Shown here: piece after piece, positions 1 through 11,022 of the stretch
How positions within the stretch are numbered: the stretch's first letter is position 1
Layout of the letters: every line of letters begins with the position of its first letter
DNA from: Mytilus galloprovincialis
Taxonomy: Eukaryota; Mollusca; Bivalvia; Mytilida; Mytilidae
Reading direction: 5' to 3'
DNA length: 64,000 nt
Assembly (NCBI RefSeq): GCF_965363235.1
Contig: NC_134844.1
Location: forward strand, 54,866,872 to 54,930,871
The notes under the pieces: model-generated
Database searches by the model: none
The model's input: the letters and a program-made list of their open reading frames with translations, nothing else
What the model was told of the DNA's origin: nothing
Translations under genes and position numbers: made by a program

Positions 1-245
1 CGTTTTTATGTTGTACTGTTTCACCACTGTCCCAGGATAGGGGAGGGTTGAGATCCCGCTAACATGTTTAACCCGCCACATTCTCTATGTATATGCCTGT
101 CCCAAGTCAGGAGTTTGTATTTCAGGGGTTGTCATTTGTCTATGTGTTACGTTTTTGTTTTTCGTTCATGTTTTGTTCATAAATGAGGCCTTGTTTTTCA
201 TGTTACTAATAATGCATTCCCGTTTGCATTTAATTACTGATTTTT
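1..245 (+). repeat. dispersed repeat R1, 5'-clipped copy
   Basis: The window opens inside a repeat that recurs at 13228-13600, 21600-22015, 28035-28350, 37866-38290, 49090-49520 and 62078-62475. Its landmarks are TGTTGTACTG, CACCACTGTCCCAGG, GGGGAGGGTTG, CATGTTTAACCC and CCCAAGTCAGGAG. I recognise it as a very common bivalve repeat, probably SINE-like or non-autonomous. Short frames here are shadows and are not taken as genes. Confidence 0.8.
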
Positions 246-347
246 CTAGTTTTTACTTTCACGTTTGGTTTGAAATTTCCTCCTTATCTTGAATACGTCA
301 AGAGTACAATTTTTCGAAATTTGAATAATTTATCTACAATGCTTAAG

Positions 348-2441
348 AGCAATTCTCTGTAACCACCAACCAACTACCTTGCAGTCATTCAAAACTTTGA
401 CGAATTTAGCATCGAAAAACAACTACTGTGCAGTCATTTGTAATCAAAACTAGGTTTTATTTTATGATATTTGTAAATATTTTTCAGAAACATGAAACTT
501 AACAAACAAAATAGCAATGTCATTCATATATAAAAAAATATTTTGGCTGAATCTTGTCACAACCGCAGAAGCAGAGGTCATTTTTCAATATAGTTCAGAA
601 GACAAATTTTACACATTTTGTATGAACAAAATAGACATTTTTGCATCCACCCCCATTTAACCTGTGGTTGTGAATGGAAAGAATCAATTATTTTTTATCA
701 AAAATTATAACAAAATGTTCGGGAAATTAGGTTCTAGGATGGTTGCTATGGAAACAAATATGTGTCATTTTTGCCTTTTTTTGTAGCCGTTTTATTAAAA
801 GAATCCACAAAAAGTACTTATTATTGAATGACTATGATGTGCAAACTATTGGCAATTAAATTACCATAAATTTGTCCAAAGGTAAAAGGTCATTGGTGAC
901 CTTGACCTTTGACCTTGTGTTTATTAATTGAATTTTGAAAGGAAAAGTAATAGAAAGAGGCATACTTTATATGGAGAATATGATCAGGAGGTTTTAAGCA
1001 CCTTTTTATTAACATATGAAAAATAAGTCAAGTTCATGTCAAAAATGCTTAGTAACCACCCTTATTTGATAAAAAAAAGTACCTAGCAACCATACATGAT
1101 TTCATTCAGGACTATATTAACTATAACATAGACCTTACTTCAAAGGTCTAGGGGTGTCATCACATTAGTTGTAAAAATCATTCATTTATAGTGTAAAACT
1201 GCCTAGCAACCATTTATTTATATTAGGAATATGCCTAGCAACCATCAATTATATTGAAAAAAGTGCAAAGCAACCATTTAATTATTTAGAAAAACTGCAC
1301 AGCAACAGTTCATTGTAGGTTTCATTGGGGCAAAAATTAAAACAAATAATATTAAGAACACACGTCTAATCCGGAATAGTAAATTATATAGCAAATTTAA
1401 TTTCATGAGACTGATTACACATATATACAAAAATTTAAAAGATGTCGTCTGATGAGACAACTCTCCAGAAGACAACCAAATGTTATTCAAAGACAAGTTC
1501 TTTATATCTATAAGAAGAAAAGAAAAGAAATATAACTGCTAAGAGATCGACCAGTCTATGTTGGTTGGGGTTGGCCTTTCAAGTAAAGAAGTTATGCATA
1601 GACAAAATATTCATTTTCACTCGTTATACCTTATAAGGCTCGATTATTTATTTCATATTTTTCGTTGAATTTTTTTTTCATTGCGTACACACCGTTTTTG
1701 TATTTTAAAAAGTTAATCTTAATGTACAGAAAATTGTTTTTAGCATGTTTTGGGCAATATTATTTATCTTAATAACCTTTGACCTTAATGTCAACTTTCA
1801 GGTCATTGAATGCACAACATGTCGAAAGTGATTTTTATTTTGTATTTGTCACTGTTTTAGAACTATGTAAATAGCAATGTCAAAATTTTTCTTCAAAATA
1901 CCAAAAAATGACACTTTTATGTTCCCATAGCAACCACCCTAGGAACCTATTTCCCAACCTTTAATGATAAATTATTCCTAGGCAACAGTCGTAGTTTACA
2001 TTTATCACTTTAGTATAATTGGTTGTGGATGCAAAAGTGTATAATTATGTCATGCAAAATGCTTATTATTTGTCTTTTTGAATACATTGAAAATTCCACT
2101 ATTTAAATCAGTGCTGTCCTCTTCTTCCCCTTTTGTCTGAAATAATTTTCATCTGTCATTTTACTTATAAAGTGTTATATTTAAATGAACAATACTCAAA
2201 ATATTCATAAAACTTGAAATGTATGCATAATAACTGCTTAAAATGGGTCATTTTTGATCCTCAAAATATGCATTTTTGAGGCAAAATCCAAGGGGACCCG
2301 TAACCACGGCAACGGAGGCATTAACAATTTTTTTGTTAACATTTTTCTTGTTAGTTTATCGATAGCTACCAACAGATCAAATTTCAAGAAAATCTGAGAC
2401 TATGCGTGCCGCAACTTGGTTGGTGGTTACAGAGAATTGCT
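348..2441. mobile_element. 2.1 kb DNA-transposon-like element with 26-bp terminal inverted repeats
   Basis: Positions 348-373 (starting AGCAATTCTCTGTAACC) are the exact reverse complement of 2416-2441. The two arms enclose about 2.1 kb with no convincing coding frame, so the element is probably non-autonomous. Inside are many AGCAACC half-sites (around 1083, 1203, 1233, 1269 and 1299) and three X-box-like palindromes at 742-755, 1921-1934 and 2300-2313. The region 720-790 is inverted relative to 1905-1980, which suggests an internal foldback. No target-site duplication was confirmed. Confidence 0.7.
466..860 (+). repeat. direct repeat, copy 1 (inside the TIR element)
   Basis: This stretch matches 2448-2842. 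Both contain TTTTCAGAAACAT, AACAAACAAAAnAGCAATGTC, a GCAGAGGT block and end near GAATGACTATGATGTGC (826-842 here, 2817-2833 there). The second copy starts right after the right TIR, so the locus looks like one whole element followed by part of another. Confidence 0.65.
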
Positions 2442-2447
2442 ATTAAT

Positions 2448-2842
2448 AATATTTGTATACATTTTCAGAAACATTAAATTTAACAAACAAAACAGCAATG
2501 TCATTCAAAAACAAATATTTTTGCTAAATATAGTCACATCCATAGCAGCAGAGGTAATTTTTCATAGTATTTGAGTAGACAAATTATTCACATTTTGCAT
2601 GAAAAAATTACATATTTTTGCATTCACCTCCATTTTATTAAGCTGTGGTTATAAATAAAAAGTATAAATGTTTATAGTAAAAAAATTATAACAAAATATC
2701 ATGGATTTTGGGTTTTAGGATGGTTTGTATGGAAAGCAAAATGTGTCATTTTTGCGTTTTTACCTGCTGAAATTTCACCATGTTATTAAGATAATCCACA
2801 AAAAGTAATAACTATTGAATGACTATGATGTGCCAACCAACA
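2448..2842 (+). repeat. direct repeat, copy 2 (next to the right TIR)
   Basis: This is the partner of 466-860, diverged by substitutions and small indels. It is probably a truncated second copy of the same element inserted beside or into the first. Confidence 0.6.
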
Positions 2843-3345
2843 CGGCCGCCATGACTTAACATAGAACATAGGGGTAAAATACAGTTTGTGGCTTACATCT
2901 GTGAAACTAAAGCATTTATAGTAAATAAGACTCTGGGTTAAAAATGTTCACCAGGTTGCGATCTATCTGCCCTGAAAGTTTTAGATGAATCAGACAACCC
3001 TTTGTTTGGTTACTGTCTCTTAACTAGTAAAATTAAGTATGTTAAGGCAATTTTGGAGTTTTGGCTTATTATCTTGAATATCATAATTATAGATAAAGAT
3101 GAATTCTGAACAGCAATAAGTTTCAGCAAAGTAAAATCTATAAATAAATCAATAGGACCAAAATTGTCAATTGACCACTTAAGGAGTTATTGTCCTTTTT
3201 TTAACAATTTTTCGTAAATTTTGGTAATCTGTTAAAAAGATCTTCTCTTCTGAATCTACTGAGACAAATTCATCCAAACTTGGCCACAATTATCAGTCGG
3301 GTATTTAGTTTAAAAAAAATTTCGGATGACCCTGTCTGCCAACCA
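2843..3345 (+). repeat. widespread bivalve dispersed repeat
   Basis: It contains CTGCCCTGAAAGTTTTAGATG, ATCAGACAACCC, a TTATCTTGAATAT block, ACAGCAATAAGTTTCAGCAA and AAGGAGTTATTGTCC. I recognise this combination as a high-copy bivalve repeat. No coding frame was seen. Confidence 0.65.
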
Positions 3346-3689
3346 ACATGTCTGACATGGCTAGAAACATATAAACTAAAAAAGGTCAAGGTCTTGTAAA
3401 GAAACCAATCTGCATAAAATTCAGAGAAACCTAAAAAGAACGCTAAAAAATCACCAAATCAAATTTCGGAAATTTATCATAAAATATGAATAATCGACCT
3501 TAAACGTAAACTAAGCATAGATACAAGGTTAAACACTTTGTATGCGAGACGTGCATTTCTTCTACAAAAAAATAGATACCATATTTAACATTTTGTACGC
3601 CAATCGTGCGTTTCTTCTACAAAAGACTAATCAGTGATGTTCGAATAAAAACATAAAATAAATGACCTAAAGTACGAAAAGTAAAATCA

Positions 3690-3805
3690 CAAAAATACTG
3701 AACTCCGAGGAAAATTCAAAACGGAAAGTCCCTAATCAAATGGAAAAAATCAATTGAAAAAAACCCATCAAACGAATGGACAAAAAATGTCATATTCCTA
3801 ACGAG
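3690..3805 (+). repeat. dispersed repeat R4, fragment
   Basis: The landmarks GAACTCCGAGGAAAATTCAAA, GGAAAGTCCCTAATCAAATG and CATCAAACGAATGGA recur at 26490-26640 and 54415-54600, and in reverse at 29925-30130. In longer copies these are followed by CATATTCCTGACTTGG. It looks like a short SINE-like family. Confidence 0.65.
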
Positions 3806-3925
3806 GTTGAAGACCATTGCGAATATAACATTCCGAAGGGTTTTGCAAAATGGACCGTGGAAAATCATAAAATGTCAATTAGTGTATAAAAGATTTATTA
3901 TACATTACCTACATTTAGCTATCAT

Positions 3926-4588
3926 GGTGGCCGGTTAAGGCCATTTTGCGTTTTCGCCATTTATCATCTATAGGGTAAAAACGCAAAAACTCGAAAATGG
4001 GAAGTTCAAAACGCGAAGTCTAAAACGCGAATTCACCCTTCCGCCTTTTCGGGTTTTTCGCGATTGCGTTATTACGTTTCGAGTTTTTGCATTTTCGACT
4101 TTTGTTATTTGACCAGGTTCTTATTTACATGGACATGTTATATTTGTTGCAAGTTTTCCTGTGTATAAAAAAAAATATAATGCACATATATATTTCCCTA
4201 AAAATTCTTCCATAAAATGCAAACATTAATTTTTTTGTTCAATAAAGAAATAATATAAAAAAAGGATAAACGTTTTTGGTGCAACTTTAAAACAAATATA
4301 TCCAATAAAATTATCATTCCATGTGGATATGACAATACTGCAACAATTCCTATATTCTTATTACTTTCTTCTCATAGAACAGGAAACGCAAAAACGCAAA
4401 AAGTGAAATCGCGAGAACGCGAATTCTCGAAAAGGCGAAATCGTGAAAAGGGGAATAGGCAAAATCGCGAAAACAGGAAAGGGCGAAAACACAAAATCAT
4501 AGAGAAAAAAATATTTCGAGTTTTAGACATATAGGATATGAAGGGCTAAAACGCGAAAAAAAAACCAAAATGGCCTTTACCGACCACC
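3926..4588. mobile_element. foldback MITE with ACGCGAAAA-rich interior
   Basis: The left end at 3926 (GGTGGCCGGTTAAGGCCATT) is an imperfect reverse complement of the right end (4561-4588, ending TGGCCTTTACCGACCACC), giving TIRs of about 28 bp. The interior repeats short words such as AAAACGCGAA and CGCAAAAACGC on one side and their reverse complement on the other. There is no coding capacity. It lies just downstream of the F5/8C exon of the minus-strand gene, so it is intronic there. Confidence 0.75.
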
Positions 4589-4635
4589 AAAGATTCCTGA
4601 CCGATATATCCCATCACGTAGAAAGCTTTATTCAC

Positions 4636-4848
4636 CTGTGTCTATAGCGCCTTGCTTTCTGTTGAATATTTCAATCTGCTTTACTTGGTAAAATTTTCCA
4701 AGATCAACAATCCAATAAGGCGAATGGTCTAGGTTAGTGTGCATATATGTATTCAAATCTCCATCAACAGCCTTCGAAGCATATTCTACCCCAGCTGTTG
4801 AACTTTGTTTGCAGGACTTTCCGTAGGCAACTTCCGTTAATTGGATTT
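4636..4848 (-). CDS. F5/8C (fucolectin-type) exon of a PAN-EGF-lectin gene
   Basis: Read on the minus strand, this exon encodes a stretch with LTEVAYGKSCKQSS, then EYASKAVDGDLNTYMHTNL and SPYWIVDLGKFYQVKQIEIF. That is the N-terminal half of an F5/8C or F-type lectin (fucolectin) domain: the xxGKxxxQSS opening, AVDG-x-NT, and W-x-VDLG. The proposed acceptor AG is at 4850-4849 and the donor is CACAG|GTGAAT at 4636|4635. It is 213 nt, entering with 2 nt of a split codon and leaving in phase 1. The phase matches the EGF exon at 5738-5852, which ends with 1 nt of a codon. The second half of the domain was not found and probably lies left of the window. Members of this domain family bind fucose or other glycans and are often secreted immune lectins; that role is inferred here. 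Confidence 0.8.
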
Positions 4849-5737
4849 CTTTGATGTTTGGAAATAAAGAAAAGGATAAAAAAAGATAAAAATCTTTATC
4901 AAATTAAAAGTGGTAACAAAATATGAACTACTGCTGAAAGATAAAGTATGTGAAAAAAGTAAACTTTATGCACATATTTCACTGGGTGTGTCCACATAAA
5001 ATGAAAAATTTTTCATGAAAAAAAATGAACTAATTTTATTTTCAGTTGACATGTGTGTTTGAATTTTAATAATCATTATCTAACAATTTGTTTAAACTTA
5101 AACAAGCAGTACGCAAATGAATAATAATTTGACAAACATTTTACAAAATTTTACCCTCCATCCTTTTAGGTATAAATCCACCTAATCATAGTACGTCACA
5201 TCCGGTCGAATTTTTTTTTCTAATAGTTGTAGGAAGTTAATTCCTCATTTCATTGCACTAAAAAATATCTGAGTAATGAAACATATATCTTTAGTGTTTA
5301 AATCACCATTCTTTTTTAATTGGCATTTCTTGGCGGAGAACCCATCGAGAGCTGCGATGATACAATGGAATTTGTATATGATTAAACTTTACTCATGCCA
5401 AATATTTCTTTATTTGAAAGAAAGATAAATTCCGCACAACTGTTTGAAAAGTGCAAATTAAACAAAGAATCTTTTTGTTAATACACAAAAGAGAGCCTGG
5501 GTGGCGTCTACAAAATAGACAATAATAGCAAAGAAAGATAATGATTAGAGAAAAAGAATGAATGTGGAAAATAATTGAATTAGGATATATACTTGTACAC
5601 AATCAAAAAATCCTATGATTACATATAAGTTTAATAGAAAAACAATTTTCTTTAGAAAAATGACCCCAAAAAATTAAAGAATTCAGAAATGAAGGACCCC
5701 TCACCCTCATAAAACATTTGTTATCTTATATACTTAC

Positions 5738-5852
5738 GCTGGCTCTTTTCAATAGACTGTACAAATACAGGTATGCAAGTGTAAGTAGGTGACTGTGGAA
5801 TACACACTTCAGTAAGCTTACAGCCATGACCTTTACATGGACCAGCTAGTTC
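5738..5852 (-). CDS. EGF-like exon of the PAN-EGF-lectin gene
   Basis: On the minus strand, TTTTAG|GAACTAGC opens and CCAGC|GTAAGT closes a 115-nt exon (phase 0 in, phase 1 out). It encodes ELAGPCKGHGCKLTEVC and then IPQSPTYTCIPVFVQ, which has the C-x4-C-x5-C spacing and the following Y-x-C of a short EGF-like module. Its splice phases fit the PAN exon upstream (15784-16083, ends phase 0) and the F5/8C exon downstream. That agreement is the main reason for joining the three exons. The last Cys pair of a full EGF domain is not obvious, so it may be a degenerate or truncated module. Confidence 0.75.
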
Positions 5853-7029
5853 CTAAAATCATCAGAACAAATACAATTTAATATTTTACATGGGTGGTGT
5901 GTACAAAAGAAATTAATGGGCTAAAAATTCAGGAAAAAAAATAGAGAAAATAATACCAAAATTAACAGAATAGAAAATAATATGTAAAAAAGGAAAGATA
6001 GATTAAAATTTCATAAATTATTTTTTTAAATACAGAAATGAATGGCCTCGATTCAGACCCTTTAAATTCTACTTCTTTTTACAGACTTTCCGTATTATCA
6101 TCGCTGGTGATTACGACTGCTGATATTTTTCTGAGCGACGGCAAAAATTATAAAATCTTTACATAGAACATAAGTTGTTTTCAAATTATAAATATTTGAA
6201 AAAAAGAGAGCATTGAGGGCAACATGTAATCTATCATTTAGTAGAAATCTGAAGTTTCGAATATATGATCATATATTTAGGTACTTCTGCTCTGTAACTT
6301 CCTCCTACCACATGTACTAATGAAGAGCTCATCCAAATAAGTACTCTATGCTTCCTCAATGCATAAAGTTTATATGCTTATGAATACTCATATATTATTG
6401 AGTTCCGATTTTTTTTCGAGTTTTGATCGTTAAATAAAAAATCCTTTGAACGCAGCAAACTCATAAAGTGTTATTTTTTTCAATCACAGTTATTACTGTA
6501 ATGTAACACTGTATGTGGTCATTCGAATTCGTCTAAAAAAGAGGTTAGGTGCGTTTAGCATTTAAAACGACTTTAGTTGATGGCACACAAAAGATTCAAC
6601 AACAAATATGGTGCAAAAATAATTAGTACCGTTAATGCTATTACTCTCACTGGGTCGATATCTCTGCAGTTGGACTGTAAGTCCCGAGGGTATCACAAGT
6701 CAAGTAGCATTAAATACATATGTATCAGCATTTCAGACAAAAAGTAAACCCTTATAGGTCAAAGTACAAATGTACGGTCTTCAACAGGGAGCCTTTACAT
6801 ACTAGATGTTTCCACTTAACAAAATGGACAAATGTCTGGTCGCCTTGTTGTCCGCACATAATATTTGCATCTATTATATTCTGATGTGTGTCGTAGCTGG
6901 GACTCTTAGACTAGTATAATAGTCCCAGGTCGTAGTTATAGGCCTTCAACATTGAAACAATACATACCGTATCGTCGGCTTTAAAAGACCCCCATATGAA
7001 AAATATTATACAAATTAAATTGATTACAT
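5853..7029. other. intron sequence, no gene seen
   Basis: This lies in the long intron 1 of the minus-strand PAN-EGF-lectin gene. I see AT-rich sequence, a small imperfect hairpin at about 6897-6930 (GGGACT and AGTCCC arms) and a weak R1-like patch near 6760-6800. No coding frame is supported. Confidence 0.5.
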
Positions 7030-7256
7030 CCGATTCCATTAAGTGTGTAGGCAAAGGTAATATCTTTGGTTAGCTAAGGTATACTACCATCCTTTCGAAG
7101 TAGCCTAGTCTTACAGACAGATAGATTTGGTTATCTGTCGGATGAGTCTAGTTTTAAAGAAGGGTAGTTTACCTGACCTAATAATGACTTCACGGTAAAG
7201 CTAGCAAGCAAGCTAACCAAAGATATTACCTTTGCCGTCATACTCAATAGAATCGG
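7030..7256. mobile_element. hairpin MITE of about 227 bp
   Basis: Positions 7050-7075 are the exact reverse complement of 7211-7236 (26 bp, reading AGCTAACCAAAGATATTACC on the right). Imperfect pairing extends outward to about 7030 and 7256, with CCGATTC on the left and GAATCGG on the right. A second inner stem pairs AGCCTAGTC...ACAGACAGATA with TATCTGTC...GAGTCTAGT. The whole block could fold into one long hairpin. No coding capacity. Confidence 0.75.
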
Positions 7257-8042
7257 CGGTAAATTAATACCAGTATTAAACGCCCTATTGGCAAAATATA
7301 TTCCACTCCTTTAGATTAAATGTTCAAAACACTGACCTTCCACGACACATTCCCACAATGAGCTCCTTTAATCTATATTTCATTTCGAATTTTATTGTCA
7401 ATTTGATTTTGAATGGCCAAACTGTTTGAACTGGCAATATGAATTGATTCAATCTGAACCCGAGAAAGAACGAATAAGAGTAAAAATTAGTCAAGTTGAT
7501 CCTTCATATTAAATAAATACAAACAGACACCACGCGTGAAATCATAAATCATAAACAGAAAACTCAGATGACCATGTCTTAAAAACAAACGAGTGAAACA
7601 AAAAATAAAATAGAAATTTGAAAATTGAGCAAGACGAACCCCATGAAAAACAGGTAGTGCCCTGGAAGAACCAGGAGTTCACACTTCAGTGTTTATTTTT
7701 TATATTATATTTAAGATAACACTGAAAAATAAATGAAATCGCTACCAAAATAAAAAGAATTCTTTTATTTTTGAAATCCAACAAATGAAAGTCTTTATTG
7801 TTCTGTTATTGTAGGAGAAAAAAAATCGGTTTATGACTGACTATCTTGCTTTGTGTGTGCTAACCCGACGATATAAGAAAAATAAGCATTCGGTCATACT
7901 AAAGGCACTAAACGTTTGGTAGATTTTGTCAAGCTAAAAAATACTGACGATCAAACTGTGATACTGTATCTCATTTAGCAGAATTCTTCCGGAAATCAAC
8001 ATCAATAAAACAAGTGAAACTGCGAGCTACTGCTCACTGATG

Positions 8043-8514
8043 ATACCCCCGCCGCAAGTGGATAATATTAATTGTGTAAAAATATGCAAGTGTTCGGTAA
8101 ACAGGAAGTTGTCGAGTGATGAATCTGAAAACGCATCACACGGTATAGCTGACTTATATTAACCCTTAAACCAAATATCAGAAATCCTTGTATTGTAGTT
8201 CCTGAGAAAAATGTGACGAAAAATTTTCAACTTGGCTATCATGTGTAAAATCAAACAAGTGTTCGGTAAACATGAAGTTGTTGAGTGATGAATCTGAAAA
8301 CGCATCACACGGTATAGCTGACTTATATCAAGCCTGAAACCAAATTTCAGAAATCCTGGTAGTGTAGTTCCTGAGAAAAATGTGACGAAAAATATTCATG
8401 GGACGGACGGACTGACTGACAGACTGACGAACTGACGGACTGATGGACTGATGGACTGACGGAAGGACAGACAGAGGTAAAACAGTATACTTCCTTTTTT
8501 CAAAGCGGGGGTAT
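8043..8514. mobile_element. short TIR element with internal duplication
   Basis: The ends are ATACCCCCGC (8043-8052) and GCGGGGGTAT (8505-8514), a perfect 10-bp inverted repeat. Inside, 8090-8233 is duplicated at 8259-8397 (GTGTTCGGTAAACA, GTGATGAATCTGAAAACGC, CCTGAGAAAAATGTGACG). After that comes a GACTGACGGACTGATG simple repeat at 8401-8465. I recognise it as a bivalve non-autonomous element. The minus-strand frame across it is only the simple repeat read as Ser/Val/Gln repeats. Confidence 0.7.
8401..8465 (+). repeat. GGAC/GACT degenerate microsatellite
   Basis: This is a run of variants of GGACGGACT and GACTGACG near the right end of the TIR element at 8043-8514. Low-complexity expansion at this place is part of the element rather than a separate locus. 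Confidence 0.75.
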
Positions 8515-10159
8515 AATAAGTCGTTTAACAGTGTAAGCAAGAGAACGGTTAAACTACATTTACTTAGCAATGGAGAGATAAGAAACCAACTTTATCTGTT
8601 TTGATTAAACCTATTCTACGATATCAGAAAGTACCATTATTTCATCATTCCTCGTGATAAATCAAGAATAAATTTGGCAAAAAAAATGCACAAAATAAAA
8701 AGAAATAGATACTTTCCATCGTCCTTTTTGATAGTTCGATTTGTTGGCTCGTCCTGTAGTTATTCCTGCAGCCGGAATTGCACGTGTTAGGTAGGAACAT
8801 CTATATTTAAAAATTCGTCCATATGCTAGGAAGGAATATCAGGCTACATTTTGTCAAGCACCAGAAGAGTAAACTAGTAAATTGCAGCAAACTTAAATCG
8901 ACGTCAAAGTTTATGATTCCAACGTTACGTTGAATTTTACGTTAGAACCCCTTCTCATGTGTGTCCAAAATAGAAATTTCTCAACTAGTTTTTCACCGAT
9001 CGTTTTCAAATGTTTTACATTGAGTTGGCATTAGTATTTTCTGTTTAATTAATAAAAAATCTGATAATTCATAAGGGTCGTTTTTGCATGTCGGGCGTCA
9101 TATGCATTACGCACCATCTTGTTAACGTTTTCTGATTTCACCGTACCTGACACCAAAATTCGGCTTTTTAAGGTTTAAATAAGAAAAATACAGGAAATTT
9201 CACCTAAAGTATTATATTTTGTAAAAAAAGCACGTAAAAAAATAAGTTCCAGATGGCTTATTGATTTTTATAAATGTTTGTCGATCAGTTTTCCAAATAC
9301 AAACCCAGAAAATCTTATGTTTTTAGTGTAGACGGTTAACATTCAAATCTAACAGTTCTTCGAGTATTCCCTTTATTTTCGAATACTTACAAGAACATAA
9401 AATATGACAATACTATACCATTAGAGAAAGAAACACATGTGACCCAGTGTTCCAGCTAGACCGTTTTTTTGAGATTGGGCGCACGCCATTTTTCGTGGGG
9501 CGCCCTTTGCTGTTTTAAAGTTCAGTTGCGCCCTTTGCCTTTTTCAGAGTGCCTTGCATTTTTGAAAATCGATTGTATTTTATTTTGTTCATATTGAATG
9601 ATCCGCCATTACGAAATTTTACATAGCGACAAGTTTATGACTTTGTTTACGATCACATGCTAATCAACAGTTACACCAGATGTCATAATCTGTTGTTACA
9701 GGTAATCCGTTTATCGGATTGGTCATTAATGATCATCTACACTTTTCATTCAAATAGAATAGTTTAGTTGGCATTAGTCTTTTCTTGTAAAACATTTTTC
9801 ATACGACAACACATATTGCAATGTTTACCGTAGATTCATGAAGGAAACGTTATTGACTAAAAGTCTTAAACCACATTCAACTTGATATTTAAAACATCGT
9901 TAATTTTTCCGTTAAAATAGCATATTCAGAAGTACCTGTCTTTGCCTGTCATCACTTTTGATACGAAAATAACAAACACGGCTGCCATTGTTGATTTTAT
10001 TTACTTCCTCTACGTAATGTGTGTAATCCTTCAAAGAAGGTGAACACTCGAATAAAGAAAGATAGCTCCATTATATTTTTCCTAGCTTACTTAAGATTTT
10101 TCTAAGATATGTCTACATACTGCTGGCTTTATAATTTATATGTTTAGTTCTTTTAAGTT
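8515..10159. other. intronic or intergenic DNA, no gene supported
   Basis: Mostly AT-rich, without convincing frames or splice-bounded exons. At 9451-9560 there is a locally GC-richer patch in which GCGCCCTTTGC recurs, which may be a fragment of another repeat. A hAT remnant follows at 10160. Confidence 0.4.
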
Positions 10160-10402
10160 GTGGGAAAAGTTAAAGAGGGTCTAAGTACATGTAGCAGAAT
10201 GGGTAATTGGTCATCTGTTTCTGCATTAGTTATTTTTATTTCAAATTTTCACTGTTCACTATATCCTAACATTGTGCATTTATTGAGCACAGCAGAGGTA
10301 GAAAGGATCTTTTCCCAAGTAAAACTTTTAAAGTGTGACTATAGAAAAAAGAATGAAGTAGAACACCTTTCAAAACATACTGCATATAAAGCTCTACTCT
10401 AA
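10160..10402 (+). pseudogene. hAT transposase C-terminal (dimerisation) remnant
   Basis: The frame ends with LSTAEVERIFSQVKLLKCDY followed by RKKNEVEHL. This resembles the hAT dimerisation domain (hATC), which carries the S-x-AEVER-x-FS...K motif near the C-terminus of hAT transposases. Only about 50 residues of likely transposase are left. There is no catalytic RNase-H-like part, no BED finger and no ATG at the frame start (it begins at GTG), so this is a truncated relic. It sits in intron 1 of the minus-strand PAN-EGF-lectin gene. Confidence 0.65.
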
Positions 10403-10857
10403 CAAGCAAGAACACTTGTGTGAGAAGGTGCTAGATAAGTTTTTCATCATAAAAAAAGAGTTTTATCTTTTTGTTTTTTCAATAGTCTGGCTTTCACAAT
10501 CCCTGTACATCACCACCTGACTATAGTGTTAAGGAGTTTGATATATGAAACAAAAAATGAATTTACTACATGTTTTTTTCTACTGTGAATATATATTATA
10601 TGCAAATGTTATCTGTATAAATATCTGCTCTTTATAAACTGTAAGTGTCATTTTTTATTTTATATATAGATTTGAATCAAAAGTAACTATTCAGTAAAAA
10701 TATTATCTACTGGGGCCCAGAATTAAAAAAAAAAAGGTGTGATTCTATTTTTCTTTGCTTTATAATGTTCATTGTCCTAATATTTTCTTATTTTTGCTAA
10801 AAACCCTGTAATACTTGGTTTCTTTTCATACAGTTTACATTTATATATATAGTTCTT

Positions 10858-11022
10858 TGGCAAAACTTTTAGGCATTTTGGTCCTCAATGCTCTTCAACT
10901 TCGTACTTTATTTGGCCTTTTTAACTTTTTTGGATTCGAGCGCCACTGATGGAGTCTTTTGTAGACGAAACGCGCGTCTGGCGTATATACTAAATTTAGT
11001 CCTGGTATCTATGATGAGTTTA
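10858..11022 (-). repeat. dispersed repeat R2 (CGCGCGTTTCGTCTAC family)
   Basis: This is a reverse-oriented copy of the repeat at 21271-21430 and 39257-39682. Shared words are AGACGAAACGCGCGTCTGGCG, TAGATGAGT-like blocks, CAATGCTCTTCAACTTCGTAC and CCTGGTATCTATGATGAG. AGACG...CGTCT can form a short hairpin. I recognise it as a high-copy bivalve repeat. Confidence 0.8.

Noticed and set aside
8328..8570. Minus-strand frame with a Ser/Val/Gln-rich repeat
   Set aside because: It is the translation of the GACTGACGGACTG simple repeat inside the TIR element.
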